A DNA stretch of 64,000 nt, taken from contig NZ_JH719393.1 of the NCBI RefSeq assembly GCF_000271845.1, forward strand, positions 1,518,442 through 1,582,441, in the 5' to 3' direction. Position 1 is the first letter of the stretch; every line of letters starts with the position of its first letter. Source of the stretch: Rhizobium leguminosarum bv. trifolii WSM2297 (GTDB lineage Bacteria > Pseudomonadota > Alphaproteobacteria > Rhizobiales > Rhizobiaceae). The notes beneath the pieces are model-generated. The model made no database searches, was not told the DNA's origin, and saw nothing but the letters and a program-made list of their open reading frames with translations. Below are positions 26,554 through 34,764 of this stretch, piece after piece. Both the position numbers and the translations under genes were made by a program.

Positions 26554-26569
26554 TGCAAGAGGTGTGCCA
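26554..26569 (-). promoter_or_regulatory. Sigma-54 promoter of the guanidine operon
   Basis: TGGCACACCTCTTGCA on the minus strand is a full consensus RpoN promoter (TGGCAC-N5-TTGCA). Transcription would start about 26543, just where the riboswitch begins. Upstream activator candidates are the dyads GTGTACAC (26623-26630) and GCTCAA-TAT-TTGAGC (26643-26657), neither of which looks like a standard NtrC site. Confidence 0.85.
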
Positions 26570-27174
26570 GCTGATTAAGGTGTTGATTTTTCTCGTCTCA
26601 ATTCCTTGGGTGGTTTGGTATTGTGTACACTTGCAGCATTTTGCTCAATATTTGAGCGATGACCCGGGAGCGCGCCCGCTGGGAAGCAGTTCGGTGTGCG
26701 AGAAACAATAGGCGCTATCCAAGTAGCAACTGCACAGCACGAGGAGGCCTGTCGTTGGATGCGGTCGTGGGTTCCCAGGAGCCCGGATTCGTCAGTTTGC
26801 TGATCGTCGTTACGTCGATGCATAACTTCGGTTTCGCTTAACTTCCAATCAGGTAGCCCCCGTTGCGGATCAGCTCAGTCAGTTCCGATGAACAATCAGG
26901 GAAAGTTTAAGCAGCGCCTGCGAGGCCTCTCGCCTATCTCATGCCACAATCTGGCAAGCCGCCTACTTTAAATCAGCGGCCATGCTGATTCAAACGGTCA
27001 CGCATTAACTTTCAATTGGTCATCACCATAGTTTCAAACAGTTATAAGGAATGAAGCTGTGGCGCTGTATCCAAGGCTGGTTGAGCAACGCGTTGCCGAT
27101 GCCATGTCAGACACGCGAGTCGTTTTGATTTTTTGCCGGATGCTCCGCGACTCTGTCACAGCTCGCCTCGAGTT
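26570..27174. other. Non-coding stretch upstream of the guanidine operon
   Basis: About 600 bp without a gene I can support. Near its left end are two short perfect dyads at 26623-26630 and 26643-26657 that could bind an activator of the sigma-54 promoter. The remainder up to the stop of the DUF3422 gene shows nothing recognisable. Confidence 0.5.
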
Positions 27175-28470
27175 CTAGTTCTCCGCCTTTAGAGCATGCT
27201 TGACGCGGAGGATTGTGATCGCAACCGTGCCCACGACCACTGGAACCGCAACAAGCATGATCATGGGATCGAAATGGAACCCTGCGTGGTCCGCTGTCTC
27301 GTATATAAACTTCAACAAGCTCAGCAGATAGTAGCTGATCGCGATGATCGAAAACCCTTCGACCGCGCGCTGGATCTTGACCTGCGTCGCAGCTCGATCA
27401 GCCATTGCCTGGATTTGTGTAGCGTTCTGGAACTCAATCTCGACCTGAATTCGGGTTTGTAGCAGGTCGAGCAGATGCATCGTAGCTCTCGATAGGTGTT
27501 CGAGCCTCAACGCAGTTGCCTCGCAGGTACGAACCGCAGGTTTGAATCGCCGCTCTACGAAGGTACCGAAACGTTGGAAGCCGGGGACGTGGCTTTCCCG
27601 TAAAAGGACGATCCTCTCCTCAACGATTTTCGCGTAGGCAGCGGTTGCTCCGAACCTGTTTCTGGTCTCAGCAGTGGCCGAGATGATATGCGATGAAAGT
27701 ACCGTGATCTCGTCAAGCAGCTGCTTATGCTGATGTGCAGGAGTACTCAAGTTGCGATTGGTCAGCTGAACAAGTTCCGCATCATATCCACCGAGAAGCG
27801 GCGCAAGGCGTCGCGCCTCGGGCAATCCGAGCAGCGCCATTGATCTGTAGGTTTCAATCTCAAAGATACGACGTACCATGCGCCCCAGGCGGTGTGCGTT
27901 CAGGTCATTGTTGAAGAGGATGATCCTGCTTGAATTATCTCCTCGAACGCGAAAGTCGGAGCAAACCTGCGCCGCGCCCCCGCCAATCGAGGAAGCGGCG
28001 GTATCACCGAAATCCAGGGTTTTCAAAACCGACCCCAGCTCGTCAGGAGGGTTCCCGAGGACAAGGATACTGACGTGGCAAACAAGGCGAGGGGCGTTCA
28101 ATCCTGCAAGCTGTGCAAAATCACTTTCTGCGAGATCAGGTTCGGGCCAACGATCTGGCTCTGAGTGCAGTTTCCGCAGGCGTGTGATCGTCACGAATTC
28201 AGTATGCCGTTCGACCCTGACCGAAATCTCGCCATCGACTTCCAGGCTATCGTGGAAGTCCTTGATTGCCCGATCTAATGGCATGAAAGCCACGTGCTCG
28301 ACGATCGCCGGACCGGTGAAATAAATGGACGGCCGAGCGTGCAGCTCGGAGTTGAAGTCTGCTGTTTGCGATCCGCCCGTCGCTGGATTGGAGACGTATT
28401 GTGTGGAAGCAGATGCCGTCACCGAAACTGCTTCTTCTCCCGGATTAGAACTCAAATCTATCCTCCCCAT
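27175..28470 (-). CDS. DUF3422 family membrane-anchored protein
   Basis: Protein of 431 residues. The N-terminal part contains FNSELHARPSIYFTGPAIVEHVAF, the hallmark of the DUF3422 family. The middle is helical and partly coiled (HQHKQLLDEITVLSSHIISATAE), and the C-terminus has two membrane segments (GFSIIAISYYLLSLLKFIY and MIMLVAVPVVVGTVAITIL). Function unknown in the family. The start at 28470 (MGRIDLSS) is chosen because the frame to 28668 encodes nothing family-like. No co-transcribed neighbour: it is isolated between the guanidine operon and a divergent aldehyde dehydrogenase. Confidence 0.75.
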   Translation of the reverse strand: MGRIDLSSNPGEEAVSVTASASTQYVSNPATGGSQTADFNSELHARPSIYFTGPAIVEHVAFMPLDRAIKDFHDSLEVDGEISVRVERHTEFVTITRLRKLHSEPDRWPEPDLAESDFAQLAGLNAPRLVCHVSILVLGNPPDELGSVLKTLDFGDTAASSIGGGAAQVCSDFRVRGDNSSRIILFNNDLNAHRLGRMVRRIFEIETYRSMALLGLPEARRLAPLLGGYDAELVQLTNRNLSTPAHQHKQLLDEITVLSSHIISATAETRNRFGATAAYAKIVEERIVLLRESHVPGFQRFGTFVERRFKPAVRTCEATALRLEHLSRATMHLLDLLQTRIQVEIEFQNATQIQAMADRAATQVKIQRAVEGFSIIAISYYLLSLLKFIYETADHAGFHFDPMIMLVAVPVVVGTVAITILRVKHALKAEN

Positions 28471-28819
28471 CCCACTGACACAACAACTGATGAAGCTATA
28501 TGAACCGAACGTGATTAACTTGAAAGCCCAGCTGATCGCTCGCCGAACGATGTGGAACTGTACCCAGCGAATCGGTTCCCTTCTCATCGTTGCCGCTATG
28601 GCCGGAATCACGAGGAATAGCGGACGTGAGAGGGCCCTCCTAGCTTCATTAACCTCACTATTGCACATCGTCTGCCGGAGAAGCCTAACCGCGTTCGTGA
28701 AACGTTAACCCGCGTCTTAAGGAACCATTCAAGCGACGTAAATTGTCAACCTCGCGTCTTTCCGGGCATCTTCCGCAGGCAGCTCGGATGGCCGCAACGT
28801 TATGACGCGAGGTGAAATT
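28471..28819. other. Divergent intergenic region DUF3422 / aldehyde dehydrogenase
   Basis: About 350 bp between two divergent start codons. It must hold both promoters; the only element I can point to is the ribosome site GAGGTG before the aldehyde dehydrogenase ATG. Confidence 0.4.
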
Positions 28820-30247
28820 ATGCTGACCGAACGCGAGAACCAGTTCTACATTGGTGGGAAATGGCAGGAAGCGGTGGATGGAACCCGCATGCCGGTCGTG
28901 AATCCCGCCTCGGAGGAGGTGGTTGGGCATATTTCTGCGGGCGATGCGAATGATGCCGATCTCGCGGTTTCAGCAGCCCGCCAAGCCTTCCCCACCTTCT
29001 CTCAGGCTTCAGTGTCCGAGAGGCTCGCTCTGCTCGGCAGGATGCATTCTCTCCTGAAGGAAAGAGCGGAGGCATTCGCAGAAGCTCTCGTTTTGGAAAT
29101 GGGGGCAGCGATTAGCTTCGCGCGGGCTTCTCAGGTTCCGTTTGCCGCCGAGCACATTCGTGTTCAGATGGAGATCCTCGAGAAATACCGGTTCGTGACG
29201 GTTGAGGGAAGCACTGCAACCGCCAAGGAGGCGCTCGGGGTTTGCGCGCTGATCACACCCTGGAACTGGCCACTTTACCAGATCACCGCCAAGGTCGCTC
29301 CCGCAATCGCTGCAGGCTGCACCGTCGTCCTCAAGCCCAGTGAACTGTCACCTTATAGCGCTCTGCTTTTTGCCCAGCTGATGCACGATGCCGGCACTCC
29401 GCCGGGCGTATTCAATTTGGTCAACGGCACTGGCGAGCAGGTTGGCGCAGCGCTCGCCAGCCATCCGGACGTTGACATGATCTCGATCACCGGTTCCACC
29501 CGCGCAGGGGTACTCGTCGCGCAGGCAGCTGCGCCGACGGTGAAGCGGGTGGTTCAGGAACTCGGCGGCAAGTCGCCGAACATTTTGCTCGACGATGCCG
29601 ATTTCAGCGAGGCAGTAGCGAAGGGCGTGCTTGCCGGCATGCGCAATGTCGGCCAGTCGTGCAGCGCCCCGACGCGCATGCTTGTGCCCGCACATCGGCT
29701 CGGCGAAGTCGAGGAATTGGCTAGCGCCACTGCGCGTGCCATCCGCGTTGGCGCGCCGCTTGATCCGGCGACGGATATGGGGCCGATCGCCAATCGTGGT
29801 CAGTTCGAGCGGGTGCAGATCATGATCCAGGCCGGTATCGACGACGGCGCCAAGCTGTTGTGCGGCGGGCTGGGCCGGCCGGCTGGCCTTGATAGCGGCT
29901 TTTTCACACGGCCGACGATCTTTTCCGAGGTGACGTCCGACATGCGCATTGCTCGTGAGGAAATCTTCGGGCCCGTCCTCTCGATCATGCCGTACAAGGA
30001 CGAGGAAGACGCAATCGCGATTGCTAACGACACCGTCTATGGATTGGGCGCTCATGTCCAGTCTTCAGATCCGGAGCGGGCGCGGCGGGTCGCCAAGTGC
30101 ATTCGTGCCGGCCAGGTTCATATCAACTATCCGGCTTGGGACGGAGCGGCCGCCTTCGGTGGCTACAAGCGCTCGGGCAACGGCCGCGAATATGGCGTTT
30201 GCGGCCTCGAAGAGTATCTCGAGACGAAGTCCATTCTCGGTTATTGA
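28820..30247 (+). CDS. Aldehyde dehydrogenase family protein
   Basis: Protein of 475 residues with the full ALDH layout: ITPWNWPLYQITAKVAPAIA, NAD-binding SITGSTRAG, catalytic glutamate in QELGGKSPN, catalytic cysteine in GQSCSAPTRM, and EIFGPVLS near the C-terminus. It oxidises an aldehyde to the acid with NAD(P). It is closest within the window to the broken gene at 52321-53702. Convergent with a LysR gene, overlapping it by 7 bp. The ATG at 28820 with GAGGTG upstream is preferred to one six codons earlier. Confidence 0.88.
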   Translation: MLTERENQFYIGGKWQEAVDGTRMPVVNPASEEVVGHISAGDANDADLAVSAARQAFPTFSQASVSERLALLGRMHSLLKERAEAFAEALVLEMGAAISFARASQVPFAAEHIRVQMEILEKYRFVTVEGSTATAKEALGVCALITPWNWPLYQITAKVAPAIAAGCTVVLKPSELSPYSALLFAQLMHDAGTPPGVFNLVNGTGEQVGAALASHPDVDMISITGSTRAGVLVAQAAAPTVKRVVQELGGKSPNILLDDADFSEAVAKGVLAGMRNVGQSCSAPTRMLVPAHRLGEVEELASATARAIRVGAPLDPATDMGPIANRGQFERVQIMIQAGIDDGAKLLCGGLGRPAGLDSGFFTRPTIFSEVTSDMRIAREEIFGPVLSIMPYKDEEDAIAIANDTVYGLGAHVQSSDPERARRVAKCIRAGQVHINYPAWDGAAAFGGYKRSGNGREYGVCGLEEYLETKSILGY

Positions 30248-31170
30248 CCAAGCGACTCGGCGCGATCGCCTCGCCAGGGCAGTGGCTTCAGCGACTGACG
30301 AAGCATTGTGAGGAAAGCGGCAGTCCGCGCGCTTCGACCGTGCCGCGATCCGAGGATGGCGACGATATCGGCCGACGGGAGCTTCCAGTTGGGAAGTACC
30401 TGCCTCAGACGTCCCTCGGCGAGGTCTTCAGCAACGGCCCATTCGGAACGCATCATGATGCCCTGACCAGCCAGCGCCCAATCCCGAATGACAGCACCAT
30501 CATTGCTCGACATGATCGGATTAACGCGCACTGTCGCGCTTTCCTGCCGTGATCCCTTGAACCGCCAGAGCGTTACATCCTCCTCGTTCTCTCGAACGAC
30601 AAGACACCGATGTCGAGGAAGATCGGCGGGCGCAGAGATGGGCGGAGCCGAGGCGAGGTATTTTGGACTCGCGCAGAGAATTCGATGGTTCGGCGCAAGT
30701 GTCGTCACCACTTGGTCGAGATGCGCGGATGCCCCGATGTGAACAACGACCTCGTAGCTATCGACGATTAAAGCCGAGGGATGATCGGACAGCTGCAGGG
30801 TGGCGGTCGCGCCGCCATGTTCTCGAGCAAACGCTTCCACGACCGGGGCCACGTAGATCCTTCCAAAACCGTGAGGTGCTGCGACCCTGAGGTGCCCGCG
30901 AACTGCACCCTTGCGATCAGCCAAGGCTTCGGCAAGCGAGTCTATGGCATCGCTGACGATGACGCTGTGAGAAGCGACCAATGAGCCCTCTTCGGTAAGA
31001 CGCAGGTGGCGTCCGGAGCGGTCGATCAGCCGCACCCCGACCTTCTCTTCAAGCGCGCGCAGGCGCTGGGTCACCGCGGGAGGGGTGACGTTCAGCTTTC
31101 TCGCGCTTTCCGCGAGAGATTTCGAGCCTGTGAGGACCGAAAAGAAGGCAAGATCGTCAGACGTGAGCAT
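30241..31170 (-). CDS. LysR-family regulator
   Basis: Protein of 309 residues. HTH: DLAFFSVLTGSKSLAESARKLNVTPPAVTQRLRALEEKVGVRLIDR; effector domain with VRGHLRVAAPHGFGRIYVAPVV and LILCASPKYLA-like segments, of the TTDR/YhjC group. Tail-to-tail with the aldehyde dehydrogenase and head-to-head with the M20 deacylase operon; the latter is the more likely target. Confidence 0.88.
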   Translation of the reverse strand: MLTSDDLAFFSVLTGSKSLAESARKLNVTPPAVTQRLRALEEKVGVRLIDRSGRHLRLTEEGSLVASHSVIVSDAIDSLAEALADRKGAVRGHLRVAAPHGFGRIYVAPVVEAFAREHGGATATLQLSDHPSALIVDSYEVVVHIGASAHLDQVVTTLAPNHRILCASPKYLASAPPISAPADLPRHRCLVVRENEEDVTLWRFKGSRQESATVRVNPIMSSNDGAVIRDWALAGQGIMMRSEWAVAEDLAEGRLRQVLPNWKLPSADIVAILGSRHGRSARTAAFLTMLRQSLKPLPWRGDRAESLGQ

Positions 31171-31460
31171 TAACCGTCACCTGAAGTCATCATTCACGAC
31201 ACATTAATTGCCATCTTTAGGGTTCGGCGACAAGGTGGGCTTCAAGTCGGAGGTCGCGTTATGACGTGGCCACATCGACAGACCCAGTTTCCGGTCGCCA
31301 TGACCAAGGGCAGGAAGCTGGCTCGCCTAGTATCGACTAACGCGCCCGCCATCGGAGACGGCGCGGAAATCGGCATGTATGTCCGACCGCGGCGCTGTCG
31401 CCTATCAGCTGGTTCGCGGTGGCGCGGACACGTAGAGTCGTCGATAATGGAGAACCTGCG

Positions 31461-32585
31461 ATGGATGTTAAGGACATATTGGAGCAGCTGGTCGGCTTTC
31501 CGTCCGTCGTCGGGACTCCAAACGGCGACATCGTCACATGGGTGAAGGGCTATCTCGAAAGTCATGCTGCCACCGTGGCTGTCCTGCCGGGGCCGGAAGG
31601 GGATAGGGCAAACCTGTTCGCCACTATCGGCCCGAAGGATGAGCCCGGCTACATTCTTTCCGGGCATATGGACGTCGTTTCGGCCTCCGAAAGGACCTGG
31701 ACGTCGGATCCCTTCCGCCTGCGGGCTGAGGGAGATCGGCTTTTCGGCAGGGGCGCCTCCGATATGAAGGGGTTTCTTGCCGCCGCGCTTGCCGGACTTC
31801 CCGCTATAGCAAAAATGCCGTTGAGGCGCCCGATCCACTTCGCCTTCTCGTATGACGAGGAAGCTGGTTGCCGCGGCGTACCGCATATGTTGCAGCAGAT
31901 CGGGAACCTGTGCGCTCCTCCTTTGGGAGCGATCATCGGTGAACCAAGCAATATGGTGGCGATCCGCGGTCACAAGGGAAAGGCCGCCGCCCGCATCGAG
32001 ATCCATGGCATGACCGGTCATTCGTCGCGCCCTGATAAGGGCCTGAACGCCATTCACGCCATGACTGCAGTGATGAGTGCAACGCTGAAGACCGTTGCTG
32101 CTCTGCCAGACAGCGCCTTAGATCAGAACTTCGAGCCGCCGTATTCTACGCTGCAGATCGGAACGATCGCGGGCGGACGCAGCGTCAACATCATCCCGGA
32201 TCTCTGCATTATGGAATTGGAAGCCCGCGCGGTACCCGGCGTATCGCCAACGGTGCTTCTGGAACCTATAAAGGCTACCGCCGAGGCCTTGGAGAAAGAC
32301 GGTTTCCGCGTTACGTGGGAAACCAGCAGCACCTATCCGGCGCTTTCGCTTGATGCGGATGCGCCGCTCGCTCGGCTGATGGAGGAACTAACCGCAGCGC
32401 AGACCTTGGCTGCCGTCAGCTATGGCACTGAGGCCGGACTCTACCAGGCGGCCGGCATCGACGCGATCATCTGCGGTCCCGGGGACATCTCGCGCGCCCA
32501 CCGCGCCGACGAGTTCATCCGCCTCGACGAACTCGCTGCATGCGAAGCAATGATCGTGCGGCTTGCCAAAACGCTACAACACTGA
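31461..32585 (+). CDS. M20 family deacylase (ArgE/DapE-like)
   Basis: Protein of 374 residues. Zinc-site motifs: LSGHMDVVSASERTW, GRGASDMKGFLAAAL and SYDEEAGCRGVPHML (catalytic Glu-Glu), then IGEPSNMVAIRGHKGKAAARIEIHGMTGHSS of the dimerisation domain and a late GPGDISRAHRADEFI. Typical of acetylornithine deacetylase-like enzymes that remove acyl groups from amino acids. ATG 31461 preceded by GGAGAACC. First gene of a three-gene operon with a hydroxyacid dehydrogenase and a cupin. Substrate unknown; an N-acetyl diamino acid would be a reasonable guess. Confidence 0.88.
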   Translation: MDVKDILEQLVGFPSVVGTPNGDIVTWVKGYLESHAATVAVLPGPEGDRANLFATIGPKDEPGYILSGHMDVVSASERTWTSDPFRLRAEGDRLFGRGASDMKGFLAAALAGLPAIAKMPLRRPIHFAFSYDEEAGCRGVPHMLQQIGNLCAPPLGAIIGEPSNMVAIRGHKGKAAARIEIHGMTGHSSRPDKGLNAIHAMTAVMSATLKTVAALPDSALDQNFEPPYSTLQIGTIAGGRSVNIIPDLCIMELEARAVPGVSPTVLLEPIKATAEALEKDGFRVTWETSSTYPALSLDADAPLARLMEELTAAQTLAAVSYGTEAGLYQAAGIDAIICGPGDISRAHRADEFIRLDELAACEAMIVRLAKTLQH

Positions 32586-32594
32586 GGGGGCTTC

Positions 32595-33518
32595 ATGGTT
32601 TTCTGGTTTAACTCGGATCGAGAAAGAGGCCGTGTCTTCGCCGAGGCTTTTGCACGCGAACTGCCCGATCTGCCCTTCGTGATGGATATTTCAGAGCGCG
32701 ACCCGGACGAAATCCGATACATCCTCACTTGGACTGCGCCGTCCGATCTTCATCGCTTCAGGAACTTGGAGGTTGTCTTCTCGATCGGCGCCGGTGTCGA
32801 CCAATTCAAGCCAGAAACGCTTCCGCCAAACGTCATGCTCGTCCGCATGGTCGAGGATGGTATCGTGCGGATGATGCAAGAATATGTGACGCTCGCCGTC
32901 CTCGCCCTTCACCGCAAGTTGAAGGCCTATATTGGACAGCAGGAAGACTCCACCTGGCTCCCGCTTCCTGTGCGGCAAGCTGCCCAGCAGCGGATCGGTA
33001 TCCTCGGGCTTGGCATGCTCGCCCAGGCCGTCATTGAGCGGCTGAAGCCCTTCGGCTTTCCGCTTGCGGCCTGGAGCCGCTCGGAACGACAAGTGGATGG
33101 TGTTGATTGCTATAATGGCCCGGACGGGCTCACGCCGTTCCTGGCGAGCACCGACATCCTGATCTGTCTCCTGCCGCTGACCCAAGAGACGCAAGGACTG
33201 CTCGACGCCGCGGTCTTCGCGACACTTCCAGCAGGCGCAGCGCTCATCCACGTGGGGCGCGGCGCGCAACTCGATCATGACGCGCTCATTGCGGCTCTCG
33301 ACCAGGGACATCTGTCGGGTGCGGTTATCGACGTCACCGAACCTGAGCCCTTGCCCCCCGAGCATCGTTTCTGGCGGCATCCAAAGATCATCCTGACGCC
33401 GCACATCGCAAGCGTCACCCAACCAGAGACGGCGGCTTGCGCCGTCATCGACAACATCAAACGCCATCGCGGCGGTCTCGACCCAATCGGGCTCGTCGAT
33501 CGCGATCGCGGTTATTGA
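32595..33518 (+). CDS. D-2-hydroxyacid dehydrogenase (glyoxylate/hydroxypyruvate reductase A type)
   Basis: Protein of 307 residues, GhrA-like. Rossmann motif GILGLGMLAQAVIERL, followed by GRGAQLDHDALIAALDQGHLSGAVIDVTEPEPLP and HPKIILTPHIAS, with the catalytic Arg, Glu and His of the family (SIGAGVDQF, VTEPEPLP, TPHIAS). Reduces 2-oxoacids such as glyoxylate or hydroxypyruvate, or the reverse. Begins 9 bp after the deacylase and ends 29 bp before the cupin gene. Confidence 0.88.
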   Translation: MVFWFNSDRERGRVFAEAFARELPDLPFVMDISERDPDEIRYILTWTAPSDLHRFRNLEVVFSIGAGVDQFKPETLPPNVMLVRMVEDGIVRMMQEYVTLAVLALHRKLKAYIGQQEDSTWLPLPVRQAAQQRIGILGLGMLAQAVIERLKPFGFPLAAWSRSERQVDGVDCYNGPDGLTPFLASTDILICLLPLTQETQGLLDAAVFATLPAGAALIHVGRGAQLDHDALIAALDQGHLSGAVIDVTEPEPLPPEHRFWRHPKIILTPHIASVTQPETAACAVIDNIKRHRGGLDPIGLVDRDRGY

Positions 33519-33547
33519 AGCTGCAACCAGGAGAGCAAGGAGAAAAC

Positions 33548-33901
33548 ATGTCCCTCCTCAAGACCATCGTACCCGACAGCAAGGCAACACCGCGTGAGTC
33601 CAAGCCCGGACCGGAACGCCTGATATCCGGCGATCCCTCGTTCAAGACTTGGGCCCAGGACGTTGCGCGTGATGAAATGATTCACACCGGGGTCTGGGAA
33701 GCGACACCGGGCCTGACGCGTTCCGTCAAGGGAGAGACATTCGAATTCTGCCACATCCTTGAAGGTCTCGTGGAAATCACCCCCGACGGCGGTGAAACGG
33801 TTACCTACAAAGCAGGCGATAGTTTCGTGATGAAACCCGGATTCATCGGCACCTGGCGCACCGTGGAAACGGTCCGGAAGATCTACGTCACCGTCAACTA
33901 A
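33548..33901 (+). CDS. Cupin domain protein (DUF861 type)
   Basis: Protein of 117 residues with the DUF861/Cupin_3 pattern GVWEATPGLTRS, GETFEFCHILEGLVEITPDGG and AGDSFVMKPGFIGTWRTVETVRKIYVTV. Members include ureidoglycine aminohydrolase-like and EutQ-like proteins; most are of unknown function. Start at 33548 is preceded by AAGGAG. A clear paralogue, also starting MSLLKTI and with the same C-terminal block, is encoded at 43530-43883, again directly after a dehydrogenase gene. Confidence 0.85.
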   Translation: MSLLKTIVPDSKATPRESKPGPERLISGDPSFKTWAQDVARDEMIHTGVWEATPGLTRSVKGETFEFCHILEGLVEITPDGGETVTYKAGDSFVMKPGFIGTWRTVETVRKIYVTVN

Positions 33902-33968
33902 CCAGCTCCGCCGCCTTCGGTACGTGAGTGCAGCGACCGATCGGCCTGGACAACAATGATCCACAAAG

Positions 33969-33995
33969 CGGCGGAGAAGCGGTACTTCTCCGCCG
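33969..33995. terminator. Strong inverted repeat after the cupin gene
   Basis: CGGCGGAGAAG (33969-33979) and CTTCTCCGCCG (33985-33995) are perfect 11-bp complements around a five-base loop, 67 bp past the cupin stop and between converging genes. There is no T-run on either side, so it may be a transcript-end stabiliser or an unconventional terminator. Confidence 0.5.
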
Positions 33996-34302
33996 TGGTG
34001 AGGGCGATGACGCGAACCCCGGAGCCAAAGACTTAGCCTTTGCCATTTGATCCGCAAGGAGAAGTCCGCTTGGCGGTGTTAAGCCGGAGCCCACTTAGGA
34101 ACGTCTTCATTCGAAGCGCGACCTGTGGATAATAGCTCGGATGAGCTGCCCGCTGGAATGATCATAATCCATTCTCATAGAGCGGGGTGATGGCGCGATA
34201 TCACGGATACTCGTCAAGGAGCAGCTTGCTCCGTCGATCAAGTTCGGACCCCCGGGCTACTGTTGGGCGGACACTTGATTGCATTTAACCGGTGACACCC
34301 GA
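33996..34302. other. Non-coding spacer between convergent genes
   Basis: About 300 bp between the hairpin and the asnC stop codon. A short dyad GGAGCA-GCT-TGCTCC lies at 34218-34232. No gene or relict recognised. Confidence 0.4.
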
Positions 34303-34746
34303 TTATTTTCGAATTACCGAAGAGAGGGCGAACGCAGTCAGTGTATCGCGCACGCCGGGCATCTCGGCAATCGACTGCCAAATCTGTCGGATGCGGTCAG
34401 CCTCGGTGGACTCGACCCTCACGAGGAGATCGAAATCACCGGTCATAACGTCGCAAGCAACGACTTCTGGGATCTTCCGCAGCGCCTGAAGGACTTCTCC
34501 GCCCCGCATGCGATCGTGACGATAGACGAAAATCAATGCGGTCGTGACGTTTTGGCTATTCCCTCCATTCCCGGTGAGGATTGTATATCCCTTGATGAAG
34601 CCTTCTCGTTCGAGGCGTTCGATTCGCACCCGCACGGCGTTACGAGAAAGGTTCACCTTCGCCGACAAATCCGCGTGCGAGATACGGGCATTAGCCTTCA
34701 ATTCGATAAGTATTTGTTCGTCAGTTCGATCGAGAAGATATTTCAT
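34303..34746 (-). CDS. Lrp/AsnC-family regulator
   Basis: Protein of 147 residues. HTH: LDRTDEQILIELKANARISHADLSAKVNLSRNAVRVRIERLEREGFIKGY; RAM domain: ALIFVYRHDRMRGGEVLQALRKIPEVVACDVMTGDFDLLVRVES. Lrp-type proteins respond to amino acids. Last gene of the homoserine-type catabolic operon, 18 bp after the kinase-like gene, and probably its regulator. Confidence 0.9.
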   Translation of the reverse strand: MKYLLDRTDEQILIELKANARISHADLSAKVNLSRNAVRVRIERLEREGFIKGYTILTGNGGNSQNVTTALIFVYRHDRMRGGEVLQALRKIPEVVACDVMTGDFDLLVRVESTEADRIRQIWQSIAEMPGVRDTLTAFALSSVIRK

Positions 34747-34764
34747 GGATATTCGCCGGGACGC

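Noticed and set aside
26575..26823. 82-codon minus-strand frame upstream of the guanidine operon
   Set aside because: Overlaps the promoter region, has no ribosome site and no recognisable domain.
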